Counted from the first letter of the stretch, positions 37,752-47,520 are shown. The stretch: DNA of 64,000 bases from Bacteroidaceae bacterium (GCA_017547585.1 JAFYPH010000048.1:1-64000); one strand, 5' to 3'. Numbers and translations: made by a program. Notes: generated by a model not told the origin, from the sequence alone.

Positions 37752-39962
37752 TCAGCCGACAATGTCTCTGATGAGTACAAGGTCGTTCATGGAGATTCCA
37801 CGGGCGAGAAGCACCTTTTTGTCGCCAAAGAGATTGGCAGAAAATTCTTCGCCGTCCTTGCACAATGTAGCTGCATTGCGGTAATATTCTATCGCAGCGC
37901 CATTGTTGCCAAGCACAAGCTCCACGTGGGCGGCATTCAGCCAATCCTGCATATTGCGGGCCGAAGATGAGCAGAGACGAGAATAGTAGTCGCGTGCCTG
38001 GTCGTATTTTCCAACCATGAATGAGCACCATGCTATTGCGCGCCACGAACGTATAGACTCGGGCTCAAGATACTCTACTTTGAAGAAACGTGTGAAGGCC
38101 TCGTCGTATCTTTTGAGTGCCACAAGACACTCGCCTGTCTGCAGCAGGATGGAGCGATTGTCGGGCGCAAGCTCCTCGGCCTGAAGATAGTAGGGGAGTG
38201 CGCTCTTGGGGTCGCGACGCATTCTGTGGCATTGTGCAGTGTGACGTATCGTCCACAGAGTGTCGGGCTTTATAATGTCGGCCTTATGGTAATATTCTAC
38301 CGCAGCATCGTATTCGCCTGTTTTCTGCTTGCAGTAGCCCATTTCTTGATAAAATTGTGCGTCGCACGCAGACGCATCGTTCATCTTTTCAATAGCAGCG
38401 CCAATTTCGGATGCCTCGGCAAAATACTCTTTCTGCAGAAGGTATCTGAAAATGCGCAACATACTTTGCGTGCTGCGCAGAATGCTTCCCAAATGATTGC
38501 TTTCGAGCATATTGAGTGAGAGGGTGAAGGGGTCGGTAAACTCTTTCTTGAAGCTCGAAAGTTTGAAGAAACGGTAAAGATCCTGAATATATTGGTTGCC
38601 TTGCAGCTCTTCCTCGACCTTGCGAGGGATTGAAGGCTGCTCGGTGTCAGGGTCGGCAATCTCCTCGCCATGCTGGCCACCAAGCTGCTGCATGAGCATT
38701 CCTCGCTGTTCCTCGGGCACCTGCTGCAAAGTGAAGCTGAACGAGTATTTATCGCTGTTGCAGAAGAATCTGGATGCGAAAAGAGTCTTCAACAGATTGA
38801 CTTTATTTGTGTCGGCTGACGAGGGGATGAGCCCCGAAACAGCGGAATTGTGCATGTCAAAGGGGCGGAACCAGTTGGCCATTTCGTTGAAGAAGGGGAA
38901 GTGCTTCAGCTGCGAGAATGTACTCATATAGACATCGGCACCCTCTGTCTGCCACTGCGCCATTTCATCGAGTTTGTTCTTTATTGCATCGTCGTCGAGC
39001 CACGCTTGCCACTCGGGGTTTTTGTCATCCTGTTCAAGCTCTTCCTTGTCGAGGTCGAGTCCCAGCTTGGCGTTGCGTATATTGGGATTCTTGAGCATTG
39101 CAGGAATAATCTCTTCGCGCATTTTGCGATCGATTTTCTGTGTCTCACGTGTGCGAAGAAACTGCAGCTGAACAATCAGCAGGCGATTTTCAAAATCGGG
39201 AGTCTCGCACAGTTGCTCTATTTTTCGTGTGAGTTCGGGGTAATGCTCTATACGATGATTATTTATGTATGCGACGATGAAGAGCCCTACAAAGGCGCGC
39301 TGCGAAATGGGAACCTCGTCGTGCGTGCATGCGTCGCATAGAAAGATGGCCTTTGCGGGGTCGAATATCTTGAGAAGGCTGACGATGATAGCACCTATGA
39401 ACATGGCCTTATCGCTATTGTCAACCTCGAGGTCATCGAGGAACTCTTTTGCTTCGTTGCGCTGTCGGCTGTTCCACGAGCCTTCACTCCACAGACGCAT
39501 AAAAAGTTCGTTGCTATCCTGTTCGTGACGTTTGGCAACCTCTTTTACCTTATCTTCGTTGCCGGGCATCAACTGCAGCATGGCTCTGTTAATTGAGTGT
39601 TCGCGCAGTCTATTATGGAACTCGGCAATATTGGCCTCGCCGTGAAATTTCCTGCGCATCTGGCAGTAGACACTGAGTGAGTGCTCGCCGAGACGCGAGA
39701 GTGCAATTTCGTCGTTAAGAAGATAGGCTTTGCCTATAAGCTCGCTGTGCATGAGTGTGCGATTGGGGTCGGGCATTCCCTTGCACATATACTCGAGCAT
39801 GTAATTATATGCAGTCGTAACCTCGGAGTATCGTGTACGCAGTTCCCAGCTGTTGAGCGCGTCAATCTCTTCGCCCATCTGTTCGAGGGCGGGCTTCAGA
39901 CGTTTCTCGCGCAACAGCATATTTGCCTTGCGATGTATTTCGTTTATACGTTTCTCTTCCAT
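37752..39962 (-). CDS. TPR-repeat protein, 736 aa
   Basis: This is a large soluble protein without a signal peptide. The N-terminal 500 residues are helical and unassigned. The C-terminal part (about 530-700) holds consecutive tetratricopeptide repeats such as MGYCKQKTGEYDAAVEYYHK and TGECLVALKRYDEAFTRFF. TPRs bind protein partners, so a scaffold or assembly role is likely, but the partner is not indicated. The acidic region around 290-320 (EELEQDDKNPEW) is a marked feature. The gene ends 64 bases before the aspT start codon. Confidence 0.8.
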   Translation of the reverse strand: MEEKRINEIHRKANMLLREKRLKPALEQMGEEIDALNSWELRTRYSEVTTAYNYMLEYMCKGMPDPNRTLMHSELIGKAYLLNDEIALSRLGEHSLSVYCQMRRKFHGEANIAEFHNRLREHSINRAMLQLMPGNEDKVKEVAKRHEQDSNELFMRLWSEGSWNSRQRNEAKEFLDDLEVDNSDKAMFIGAIIVSLLKIFDPAKAIFLCDACTHDEVPISQRAFVGLFIVAYINNHRIEHYPELTRKIEQLCETPDFENRLLIVQLQFLRTRETQKIDRKMREEIIPAMLKNPNIRNAKLGLDLDKEELEQDDKNPEWQAWLDDDAIKNKLDEMAQWQTEGADVYMSTFSQLKHFPFFNEMANWFRPFDMHNSAVSGLIPSSADTNKVNLLKTLFASRFFCNSDKYSFSFTLQQVPEEQRGMLMQQLGGQHGEEIADPDTEQPSIPRKVEEELQGNQYIQDLYRFFKLSSFKKEFTDPFTLSLNMLESNHLGSILRSTQSMLRIFRYLLQKEYFAEASEIGAAIEKMNDASACDAQFYQEMGYCKQKTGEYDAAVEYYHKADIIKPDTLWTIRHTAQCHRMRRDPKSALPYYLQAEELAPDNRSILLQTGECLVALKRYDEAFTRFFKVEYLEPESIRSWRAIAWCSFMVGKYDQARDYYSRLCSSSARNMQDWLNAAHVELVLGNNGAAIEYYRNAATLCKDGEEFSANLFGDKKVLLARGISMNDLVLIRDIVG

Positions 39963-39992
39963 ATAAAAGGTAACCGACTGCTTGTTTTTATA

Positions 39993-40024
39993 TATAAACA
40001 GCGCGGAGTACCGCGCTGTTTATA
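39993..40024 (-). terminator. Hairpin after pgk, probable terminator
   Basis: A perfect 14-base stem (TATAAACAGCGCGG with its complement) around a four-base loop lies 20 bases after the pgk stop. The U-tract is only A/T-rich, not a clean T-run. Confidence 0.75.
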
Positions 40025-40043
40025 CGTTATTTATCGAATGAAA

Positions 40044-41297
40044 TTATTCGCCTTTTACTGCTGCTACGCCGGGGAGTACTTTACCCTCGATAGCCTCGAG
40101 AAGAGCACCACCACCTGTAGAGATGTAAGATACCTGGTCGGCCATTCCGAACTTGTTGATACAAGCTACAGAGTCACCACCACCGATGAGTGAGAAAGCA
40201 CCGTTAGCAGTAGCTTTTGCAATAGCCTCGGCAATTGCACGTGAACCTGCTGTAAAGTTGTCAAACTCGAATACACCTGCGGGACCGTTCCAAAGGATTG
40301 TTTTTGCACTCTCGATTGCAGAAGCAAATGCTACGCGTGCATCGGGACCTGCATCCAAGCCCTCCCAACCCTCGGGGATATCTGCTACAGAAACAACCTG
40401 TGTGTTTGCGTCGTTAGAGAAGTCATCAGCAGCAACGCAGTCTGTTGCGAGTACAAGGTTAACACCTTTAGCCTTAGCCTGCTCGATGATGTCGAGAGCA
40501 AGCTGGAGCTTGTCATCTTCAACGATTGAGTTACCTACAACACCACCCTGAGCCTTTGCGAATGTGTATGTCATTCCACCGCAGAGGATGAGGTTGTCTA
40601 CCTTGTCCATGAGGTTCTCGATGATACCAATCTTTGTAGATACCTTAGAACCACCCATGATAGCTGTGAAGGGACGTTTGATGTCTTTGAGGATGTTGTC
40701 TACTGCCTGAACCTCTTTCTCCATCAAGTAACCGAGCATCTTGTTCTCTGCATCGAAGTAGTCAGCGATGACAGCTGTAGATGCGTGACGACGGTGAGCA
40801 GTACCGAATGCGTCGTTGATGTAGCAGTCAGCATATGATGCCAATGTCTTTGAGAACTCTTTCTGAGACTCTTTCATTGCTTTCTTAGCATCGTTGTATG
40901 CGGGATCCTCTTTGTCGATACCTACGGGTTTACCCTCCTCCTCGGGATAGAAACGGAGGTTCTCGAGCATAAGAACTTCACCTGCCTTGAGAGCAGCTGC
41001 AGCCTCTGCTGCCTTTGCGCAGTCGGGAGCGAACTGTACAGCTACGCCCAACTTCTCTGATACAGCGTCAACAATCTGGCTCAAAGAGAATTTTGCGTTC
41101 ACCTTGCCTTTGGGCTTACCCATGTGAGACATGATGATGAGTGCACCACCGTCTGCCAACACTTTCTTGAGTGTGGGGAGCGCACCGCGGATACGGGTGT
41201 CGTCAGTGATTTTACCCTCCTCGTTCAAGGGCACATTGAAGTCTACGCGAACGATTGCCTTTTTACCGGCAAATTTGTAATTGTCAATTGTCATCAT
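40044..41297 (-). CDS. pgk: Phosphoglycerate kinase
   Basis: This glycolytic enzyme transfers phosphate between 1,3-bisphosphoglycerate and ADP. The 417 residues contain [13 protein letters not shown] at the N-terminus, the conserved [21 protein letters not shown], and the C-terminal nucleotide domain with [29 protein letters not shown] and LIGGGDSVA. The normal length is 415-420. Codon usage (ACA/GCA/GTT-rich with few rare codons) suggests high expression. The start is the first of two tandem ATGs. It has its own TATATTTG promoter box 66 bases upstream. Confidence 0.96.
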   Translation of the reverse strand: MMTIDNYKFAGKKAIVRVDFNVPLNEEGKITDDTRIRGALPTLKKVLADGGALIIMSHMGKPKGKVNAKFSLSQIVDAVSEKLGVAVQFAPDCAKAAEAAAALKAGEVLMLENLRFYPEEEGKPVGIDKEDPAYNDAKKAMKESQKEFSKTLASYADCYINDAFGTAHRRHASTAVIADYFDAENKMLGYLMEKEVQAVDNILKDIKRPFTAIMGGSKVSTKIGIIENLMDKVDNLILCGGMTYTFAKAQGGVVGNSIVEDDKLQLALDIIEQAKAKGVNLVLATDCVAADDFSNDANTQVVSVADIPEGWEGLDAGPDARVAFASAIESAKTILWNGPAGVFEFDNFTAGSRAIAEAIAKATANGAFSLIGGGDSVACINKFGMADQVSYISTGGGALLEAIEGKVLPGVAAVKGE

Positions 41298-41362
41298 TGC
41301 TTTGTTATTATGAAATGTGATTAATAATTTCTATTTAATTCTTGCATTTGTGCAACATTTTG

Positions 41363-41370
41363 CAAATATA
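41363..41370 (-). promoter_or_regulatory. -7 promoter box of pgk (TATATTTG)
   Basis: An exact TAnnTTTG match on the minus strand, 66 bases before the pgk ATG, in the spacer between nth and pgk. No exact TTTG -33 box. Confidence 0.6.
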
Positions 41371-41414
41371 ACTTTTTCTCTTTAAGTTTAACACCTATTT
41401 TTATTAAATTTATT

Positions 41415-42089
41415 CTAAATGTTGCTAACGTTTGCTTTTTTCTCATTTTTATTGCGACGGGCGTACTCTTTGCAAACTTTTGTCAGCCCGCACGAGGAGC
41501 ACTCGGGGTTGCGTGCCTTGCAGGTGTATCGGCCGTGCAATATCAACTGATGGTGGGCTCGCGGGACGAGCGACTCGGGAATATATTTTATGAGTCGTTT
41601 CTCTACGCTGTAGGGTGTCGTGCAACTTTTCGGGACAAGGCCTATGCGGTGGCTCACGCGAAAGACGTGGGTGTCTACCGCCATTGCTGACTTATTGAAG
41701 ACTACCGCCTGAATGACATTGGCTGTCTTGCGGCCAACACCGGGCAGGGTAGTGAGCTCTTCGAGTGTCGCAGGCACCTCGCTGCCATATTTCTCGACAA
41801 GCTGTCGGGCCATTCCCACTAGGTAGCGGGCTTTATTATTGGGGAACGATACACTTTTTATGTAATTGAATATTTCGTCGGGGTGGGCAGCGGCAAGCTC
41901 TTCGGGGGTGTCATAGGCGGCGAAAAGGTCGGGAGTGACCATATTCACTCGTTTGTCTGTGCATTGTGCCGAGAGGATTACCGCAATCAGAAGCTGAAAC
42001 GGATTTTCGTAGTGAAGTTCCGTTTCGGCTACCGGAATTGCTTTTTCCAAATATTCGAGTACCTTTTTGTATAGTTCCTCGTTTTTCAT
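41415..42089 (-). CDS. nth: Endonuclease III
   Basis: This base-excision DNA glycosylase/AP lyase removes oxidised pyrimidines. The 224 residues carry the helix-hairpin-helix LPGVGRKTA with catalytic K121, D139 in AVDTHVFRV, and the [4Fe-4S] site C191-x6-C198-x2-C201-x5-C207. All are intact, so the protein should be active. It lies nine bases after pheS on the same strand and is probably co-transcribed. It stands just before pgk, which has its own promoter. Confidence 0.94.
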   Translation of the reverse strand: MKNEELYKKVLEYLEKAIPVAETELHYENPFQLLIAVILSAQCTDKRVNMVTPDLFAAYDTPEELAAAHPDEIFNYIKSVSFPNNKARYLVGMARQLVEKYGSEVPATLEELTTLPGVGRKTANVIQAVVFNKSAMAVDTHVFRVSHRIGLVPKSCTTPYSVEKRLIKYIPESLVPRAHHQLILHGRYTCKARNPECSSCGLTKVCKEYARRNKNEKKANVSNI

Positions 42090-42098
42090 CTGAGTTTA

Positions 42099-43118
42099 TT
42101 AGTTTGCGCTCTCGAACAGCTTGAGGAAACGAATATCGTTCTCGCTGAAGAGACGCAGGTCTTTTACCTGATATTTGAGGTTGGTGATGCGTTCAATTCC
42201 CATTCCCAGGGCATAGCCCGAGTACTCTTTGCTGTCGATGCCGCAGAGCTCGAGAACGTTGGGATCGACCATTCCGCAACCGAGAATCTCTACCCAGCCT
42301 GTACCTTTACAGAAGGGGCAGCCTTTTCCGCCGCAGATGTTACAGCTGATGTCCATTTCGGCCGAGGGCTCGGTGAAGGGGAAGTACGAGGGACGCAGAC
42401 GTATCTTTGTGTCGTTGCCGAACATCTCCTTTGCGAAGAGAAGGAGCACCTGCTTAAGGTCGGTGAACGATACGTTCTTGTCAATATAAAGTGCCTCTAA
42501 CTGATGGAAGAAGCAGTGTGCGCGGTAGCTGATGGCCTCGTTGCGGTACACGCGTCCGGGAGCGATGATGCGGATGGGAGGCTGCGAGGTCTCCATCACA
42601 CGGCTCTGCACGCTACTTGTGTGTGTGCGGAGGATAATATCGGGGTGTGCCTCGACAAAGAATGTATCCTGCATGTCACGCGCGGGGTGGTCGTCGGCGA
42701 AGTTCATTGCCGAGAATACGTGCCAGTCGTCCTCGACCTCTACTCCGTTAGCAATGGAGAATCCGAGGCGCGAGAAGATGTCTATAATTTCATTCTTTAC
42801 AATTGAGAGAGGGTGGCGTGTACCGAGCTTGCCGGGGTAGCCGGGACGTGTGAGGTCGAGCTCGCACTGCTCCTCTTCCTTGCTTTCGAGGCTCTCTTTT
42901 AATGCGTTTATCTTTTCCTGTGTCGCGTTTTTAAGCTCGTTGAGCTTTACTCCGAACTCTTTTTTCTGCTCGGCGGGTACCTCGCGGAACTGTGCCATAA
43001 GGCCGTTGATGATTCCTTTTTTGCTGAGGTATTTGAGACGCAGGGCTTCTAACTCTTCTGCGTTGCTTGCAGTGATGCTTTTAATCTCTTCAAGCAATTT
43101 TTCTATCTGCTCTATCAT
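42099..43118 (-). CDS. pheS: Phenylalanyl-tRNA synthetase alpha subunit
   Basis: It charges tRNA-Phe together with PheT (not in this window). The 339 residues have the N-terminal coiled coil that binds tRNA (about 1-80), then the class II core: GTRHPLSIVKNEIIDIF, HPARDMQDTFF, LRTHTSSVQSR (motif 2 region), FHQLEALYIDKN and GMGIERI (motif 3). A CNICGGKGCPFCKGTGW insert fits the bacterial alpha chain and is intact. The downstream partner is nth. Confidence 0.95.
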   Translation of the reverse strand: MIEQIEKLLEEIKSITASNAEELEALRLKYLSKKGIINGLMAQFREVPAEQKKEFGVKLNELKNATQEKINALKESLESKEEEQCELDLTRPGYPGKLGTRHPLSIVKNEIIDIFSRLGFSIANGVEVEDDWHVFSAMNFADDHPARDMQDTFFVEAHPDIILRTHTSSVQSRVMETSQPPIRIIAPGRVYRNEAISYRAHCFFHQLEALYIDKNVSFTDLKQVLLLFAKEMFGNDTKIRLRPSYFPFTEPSAEMDISCNICGGKGCPFCKGTGWVEILGCGMVDPNVLELCGIDSKEYSGYALGMGIERITNLKYQVKDLRLFSENDIRFLKLFESAN

Positions 43119-43216
43119 ATTTTTCGTTGATATATTATTTTCTCTTTATTAATCGTGCAAAATTAATCATTTGTAATGATTTTACCACAAAGTAACTTTT
43201 AATTTTTTAAATAAAT

Positions 43217-43248
43217 TTTGTTTCTGCAGGCTATTTGCGCTATCTTCG
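43217..43248 (+). promoter_or_regulatory. Promoter of murB, TTTG-N20-TATCTTCG
   Basis: TTTG (43217-43220), 20 bases, then TATCTTCG (43241-43248), preceded by TTGCGC. It has one mismatch in the -7 box and correct spacing, 24 bases before the murB ATG. Confidence 0.7.
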
Positions 43249-43272
43249 CGATGAATTTATGACTTTTAGTTT

Positions 43273-44280
43273 ATGATTGACCGTTTTTCCTCTTATTCGC
43301 TCTTGCCGCACAATACATTCGGAATGGATGTAAAGGCTGCCCAATTTATTGAATTTACCACTGTCGAGGATGTAATTTCCATTGCCAAAGAGCTTGGTGG
43401 CAGAAAGCATCTGGTTATCGGCGGCGGAAGCAATCTGCTTTTTATGGGAGATTACGATGGGGTAGTTCTTCATTCTGCAATAAAAAGTGTGGAGGTTGTT
43501 GGCGAGACAGATGATTCAGTTTCTGTGCGCGCCGGCAGCGGAATAAATTGGGACGAATTTGTTGCCTACATTGTTGAGCAAGGCTGGCAGGGACTCGAAA
43601 ATCTCTCGGCAATTCCCGGAGAGGTAGGCGCGAGCGCCGTGCAGAATGTTGGTGCTTACGGAGTAGAGGCCGGTGACTTTATTGAGAAAGTAGAAGCAAT
43701 CTCTTTAGTCGATGCCACACTGAAGGTATTCACAAAAGAAGAGTGCGCTTACGCCTATCGCGACAGCATTTTCAAGAAGAGCGAAAAAGGAAAAAATGTA
43801 ATTACTCACGTCATTTTCAAGCTGAATAAAAAGCCCGATTTTGTGCTTTCCTATGGTAACTTGAAAGAGCAGTGTGAGGCTATGGGAGGAGTGACAGCCG
43901 AGAATATTCGTAAGGCTGTGTGCGCGACTCGCGCGGCAAAATTGCCCGACCCCGCGGAATTGGGCAGTGCCGGCAGTTTCTTTATGAACCCCGTTGTTGA
44001 TGCTGCAAAAGCCGAAGAGCTGAAAAATATTTATCCTGCAATGCCTGTCTACCCCGCGCCCGGTGGAGTGAAGCTGTCGGCAGGATGGCTCATCGACCGC
44101 TGCGGATGGAAAGAGAGAAGCGCCGAGCGTGTGGGTGTCTACCGCAATCAGGCATTGGTGGTGGTTAATCTTGGAGGCGCAACAGGCAAAGATGTGATCG
44201 ATTTTGCCACTCGTGTGCAGGATTCTGTAAAAGAGAAATTCGGCGTGGAGATTTTCCCTGAGGTTAATGTAATTGATTAA
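43273..44280 (+). CDS. murB: UDP-N-acetylenolpyruvoylglucosamine reductase
   Basis: This FAD-dependent reductase makes UDP-N-acetylmuramate for peptidoglycan. The 335 residues show the FAD-binding GGGSNLLF, AIPGEVGASAVQNVGAYG, YRDSIFK (substrate-binding region with the catalytic Ser) and the C-terminal PEVN containing a conserved Glu. This pattern and length fit the E. coli-like type I MurB. The promoter is near-consensus. It is followed 12 bases on by an MBL hydrolase gene in the same direction. Confidence 0.94.
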   Translation: MIDRFSSYSLLPHNTFGMDVKAAQFIEFTTVEDVISIAKELGGRKHLVIGGGSNLLFMGDYDGVVLHSAIKSVEVVGETDDSVSVRAGSGINWDEFVAYIVEQGWQGLENLSAIPGEVGASAVQNVGAYGVEAGDFIEKVEAISLVDATLKVFTKEECAYAYRDSIFKKSEKGKNVITHVIFKLNKKPDFVLSYGNLKEQCEAMGGVTAENIRKAVCATRAAKLPDPAELGSAGSFFMNPVVDAAKAEELKNIYPAMPVYPAPGGVKLSAGWLIDRCGWKERSAERVGVYRNQALVVVNLGGATGKDVIDFATRVQDSVKEKFGVEIFPEVNVID

Positions 44281-44292
44281 CAAACGGGGCAT

Positions 44293-45060
44293 ATGAGCAT
44301 AAAAGTCACCATTTTAGGAAGTGGAACATCTACGGGAGTGCCCGAGCTTGGATGCGGCTGCGAAGTGTGTCGCTCGACCGACCCACGCGACGCGCGACTG
44401 CGTTCATCGGCTCTTATTGAGAGTGGCGATAGTAGGCTGCTCATCGACTGCGGCCCTGACTTTAGGACACAGATGCTGCACAGGCCTTTCCAAAAGATTG
44501 ACGCGGTGCTGCTCACTCATAAACACTACGACCACACTGGCGGGCTCGACGACCTGCGTCCTTTCTGCCGCAAAGGCGATATTCCCGTCTATGCTGACGG
44601 CCACACAGTGGAGCATGTGAAGAGTGTGCTTCCTTACTGTTTCTCGGAGGTAAAATATCCGGGTGTTCCTAACCTGATGCTGCACAAGGTAGAGGAGGGG
44701 AAGAGATTCACTATAGGAGATTTTGAGATTGAGCCCATTCGAGTGTTTCACGGGAGATTTCCGATACTCGGCTATCGTATGGGAGCCTTTGCCTATATTA
44801 CTGACATGAGCTTCATAGAGCCCGACGAACTTGACAAATTAAAAGGCGTCGATACCCTTGTTATCAACGCCTTACGTTTCTCGAAGCCTCACGGTTCGCA
44901 TCAGACTGTGCTCGAAGCATACAAAATTATTGATTATCTGAAGCCGCAGAGTGTCTACTTTACTCATATGATGCACCACATTGGGCTCCACGCAAAGATA
45001 GAGAAGGTGCTTCCTGAAAATGTGCATCTTGCATACGACGGGCTCGAAATTTACATCTGA
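44293..45060 (+). CDS. Metallo-beta-lactamase-fold hydrolase, PhnP-like
   Basis: The 255 residues open with VTILGSGTSTGVPELGCGCEVC, a hallmark of the PhnP/PqqB-like branch. The di-metal signature THKHYDHTGGLDD follows, with later His and Asp in FHGRF, ITDMS and THMMHHIG. PhnP proteins are phosphodiesterases acting on cyclic phosphates, but in Bacteroidota the substrate of this paralogue is unknown. It is in an operon with murB. Its 3' end overlaps by ten bases with the convergent ADP-ribosylglycohydrolase fusion gene. Confidence 0.88.
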   Translation: MSIKVTILGSGTSTGVPELGCGCEVCRSTDPRDARLRSSALIESGDSRLLIDCGPDFRTQMLHRPFQKIDAVLLTHKHYDHTGGLDDLRPFCRKGDIPVYADGHTVEHVKSVLPYCFSEVKYPGVPNLMLHKVEEGKRFTIGDFEIEPIRVFHGRFPILGYRMGAFAYITDMSFIEPDELDKLKGVDTLVINALRFSKPHGSHQTVLEAYKIIDYLKPQSVYFTHMMHHIGLHAKIEKVLPENVHLAYDGLEIYI

Positions 45061-46370
45061 CGCCCCATAGACACAAAATCTGTGTATCGCATAATAAATT
45101 GTCGCTGAGCGAGTGTTTCTGGAGTTCTTCGGAATTCTGACTTCGGGCACTGCGAGAATTGTCTTTGCAGCAAGCTGAATGCAAGATTATAATCCTTTAA
45201 GTGCATTGCATAGTAACAGCCAACGATTGTTCCCGTGCGGCCGATTCCTCCGCGGCAGTGAATGTAGAATTTTGAATCTTTATTCTCTTTTATTGTGTTT
45301 ACAATGGTCGTGAGAAGCTCGGTTACAGCCTCCATCGACGAGGGCGCACCGCAGTCGTTTATGGCGAAGCGTGTGTAGACGCAACTGCTTGGCAGCCATT
45401 GAGAATAGGGCGAAAGCTCGCCACCCTCGGTGAGGTCGATGAAGTGTGTAATTCCAAAATCTATGAATCGTTGAAGTTCTCGGCGCCCGAGGGTGTCGTT
45501 TGCGGTTGCAGGGTACTCTCCCGCATAGATTCTCTCGTCAACTTTATAGGAATTGCGTATGGGGGCATCGATTGTCGGATGGGTAAGAAAATGGAAGAAT
45601 GTGTACATTCCGCTTATCATTCGCGGATGCATCTTTGAAAGGCAAAAGTATTTAATCTCTTCAGGTACATTGTACTCTTCGTTGGGGGAGGCAGCAGCAA
45701 TGGAGCCTGCGATTGCAGCCTGAGTATCGGCGTCGCCGCCCAATGAGATTGCCAGACGGATAACATCCTCGAAATTGTTGCCCTCAAGAAAGGCGATGAA
45801 TGCCTGTGGAACGCTGCCCGCGCTTGTAACGTCGAAGCTGTATGATTCTCTAATTTCGGCTATCGATTGGTGGAGATTATACTCGAATTTTTCTTCAATA
45901 TAGCTGCGGATTTCTTCTTTTGAATGGGAGTTCTTTGCCATCCATATTGCAGCAGCAACTGCCTTTGCAGCATTGATTGCCTCGGGGTGGTTGTGAGTAA
46001 CCTCAGCCGATATTTTTGCCAGGCACAGGGCTTCGTTGAGCGAGGAAGCGTAAAGGCCGACAGGGCTCACGCGCATGGCTGCGCCGTTGCCGAAGCTACC
46101 ATATGCTGTGGCATTTTCGTCGGCGAGCCAACGGCGGAACATTCCTCCGTAGCCTGCGTTGGGGAATTTGCGTCCCCATTTGCGCATATATTGCATAAGG
46201 GCCTCGTGTGTGTGCTCACTATCTTCCACGAGCCACTCGGCAACAGCGAGTGTCATCACCGTGTCGTCAGTGGGGCACGCATCGGCGCGCAAAAGCTCGA
46301 AATTGTACTCTTTGGTAGGGTTAAATTCGTAGTACGAGCCTAAAATATCCCCGGCAACTGCTCCTAACAT
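45051..46370 (-). CDS. ADP-ribosylglycohydrolase fused to a tyrosine-phosphatase-like domain
   Basis: The 439-residue protein has two enzyme domains. Residues 1-260 are an ADP-ribosylglycohydrolase (DraG/ARH fold) with the magnesium motifs TDDT (34-37) and GGDADT (211-216). Residues 275-439 are a dual-specificity/tyrosine-phosphatase domain with general acid D339 (NDCGAP) and the P-loop HCRGGIGRT (C372, R378). Both active sites look intact. Together they would remove ADP-ribose and phosphate from targets (inference). It overlaps the MBL gene by ten bases tail to tail and follows a small lipoprotein gene by 14 bases. Confidence 0.88.
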   Translation of the reverse strand: MLGAVAGDILGSYYEFNPTKEYNFELLRADACPTDDTVMTLAVAEWLVEDSEHTHEALMQYMRKWGRKFPNAGYGGMFRRWLADENATAYGSFGNGAAMRVSPVGLYASSLNEALCLAKISAEVTHNHPEAINAAKAVAAAIWMAKNSHSKEEIRSYIEEKFEYNLHQSIAEIRESYSFDVTSAGSVPQAFIAFLEGNNFEDVIRLAISLGGDADTQAAIAGSIAAASPNEEYNVPEEIKYFCLSKMHPRMISGMYTFFHFLTHPTIDAPIRNSYKVDERIYAGEYPATANDTLGRRELQRFIDFGITHFIDLTEGGELSPYSQWLPSSCVYTRFAINDCGAPSSMEAVTELLTTIVNTIKENKDSKFYIHCRGGIGRTGTIVGCYYAMHLKDYNLAFSLLQRQFSQCPKSEFRRTPETLAQRQFIMRYTDFVSMGRQM

Positions 46371-46384
46371 ACTTTTCGGGTCGT

Positions 46385-46741
46385 TTATTTGAGTCCTTCG
46401 ATGAATCCCTCGACTGCGCTGCCAAGCTCACCGGTAATTTTCTTAATCTCTTTCTTTGTGGAATTTATTGCACCCTTTGTGAATGCTCCATAGTAGCGAC
46501 CCTTCAAATTGGCAAGCTCTTTTTTCTCGCTATCGGTGAGTTCACGAGCCTCCATCTTTTTCTCAATTTCAGAGAAGCGGGTGGTAATCTCTTCGAAGTC
46601 TTTCTCTGTATATTTGCTGAAATTCTTTTCAATATCCTCGCAGATGTTCGACATTTCTTTAAATGCCATAGTGTTTGTGTCACACGCTACAAATGAGAGG
46701 CCAAGGAAGGCCGCAAAAAACAAAATTGCTATTTTTTTCAT
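46385..46741 (-). CDS. Small helical lipoprotein, 118 aa
   Basis: It has a lipoprotein signal (LSFVACDTN). The rest is charged and helical (DIEKNFSKYTEKDFEEITTRF, EARELTDSEKKELANL), probably a two- or three-helix bundle. I recognise no function. It is the first gene of a unit with the ADP-ribosylglycohydrolase fusion, 14 bases apart. A TACATTTG promoter-like box lies 32 bases upstream. Confidence 0.75.
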   Translation of the reverse strand: MKKIAILFFAAFLGLSFVACDTNTMAFKEMSNICEDIEKNFSKYTEKDFEEITTRFSEIEKKMEARELTDSEKKELANLKGRYYGAFTKGAINSTKKEIKKITGELGSAVEGFIEGLK

Positions 46742-46772
46742 CGTGATTAAAATTTTATTGATAACTATTTTA

Positions 46773-46780
46773 CAAATGTA
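46773..46780 (-). promoter_or_regulatory. -7 promoter box (TACATTTG)
   Basis: An exact TAnnTTTG match on the minus strand, 32 bases before the small lipoprotein ATG. No TTTG -33 box at the expected spacing. Confidence 0.5.
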
Positions 46781-46881
46781 GCCAATTTAAAATTATTTTC
46801 AATTACTTTTGCAGACGATTTTACTATTATAAATAGTACACAGAGGTTTTTTTGTAAAAATATTGTAAATAGAGAAAAACA

Positions 46882-47508
46882 ATGCCTTCATTTGTAGACA
46901 TTTTAGAGTTTGCCGGTACATTTGCATTTGCCATCAGTGGTATACGATTGGCATCGGCTAAGCGCTTCGACTGGTTCGGCGCCTATGTGGTGGGAGTGGT
47001 AACCGCTATCGGCGGTGGAACGATTCGTGACCTGCTGTTGGACGTTACTCCTTTCTGGATGACAAATTCAATGTATCTTATATGCTCAGGATTCGCACTT
47101 TTCTGGGTGATTCTTTTCGGAAAGTATCTTATTCACCTGAATAATACATTCTTCATCTTCGACACGATTGGTCTTGCACTCTTCGTCGTCGTGGGTGTGG
47201 AAAAGACATTGGCCCTGGACTATCCTATATGGGTGGCAGTGATTATGGCCACACTGACAGGCTCGGCCGGTGGAGTGATGCGTGATATTTTCATAAACGA
47301 GGAGCCGCTGTTCTTCAGAAAAGAGATTTACGCAATGGCCTGTGTGATAGGCGCATTAGTATATTGTTTGTGCGACAGAATGGGCATGGAGGTGCACATG
47401 ACACAGATTACCTGCGGTATTGCAGTGTTTGTGGTGAGAACGCTTGCCGTGAAATATAATATCTGTCTGCCGGTGCTCAGCGGAGGCGAGGAAGAGGAGA
47501 AAAAATAA
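46882..47508 (+). CDS. UPF0126/TRIC-type membrane protein
   Basis: This integral membrane protein has 208 residues and seven predicted hydrophobic segments. It belongs to the YicG/TRIC-like family: two copies of a unit with a GGxxRD motif are seen (GGGTIRDLLL about 48-57; GGVMRDIFI about 135-143). Structurally characterised members form trimeric cation channels. The conducted ion here is not known. A tail of acidic residues (GGEEEEKK) closes the protein. It is separated from the phage-derived cassette by a strong terminator. Confidence 0.85.
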   Translation: MPSFVDILEFAGTFAFAISGIRLASAKRFDWFGAYVVGVVTAIGGGTIRDLLLDVTPFWMTNSMYLICSGFALFWVILFGKYLIHLNNTFFIFDTIGLALFVVVGVEKTLALDYPIWVAVIMATLTGSAGGVMRDIFINEEPLFFRKEIYAMACVIGALVYCLCDRMGMEVHMTQITCGIAVFVVRTLAVKYNICLPVLSGGEEEEKK

Positions 47509-47520
47509 TCCAAAAACAGT

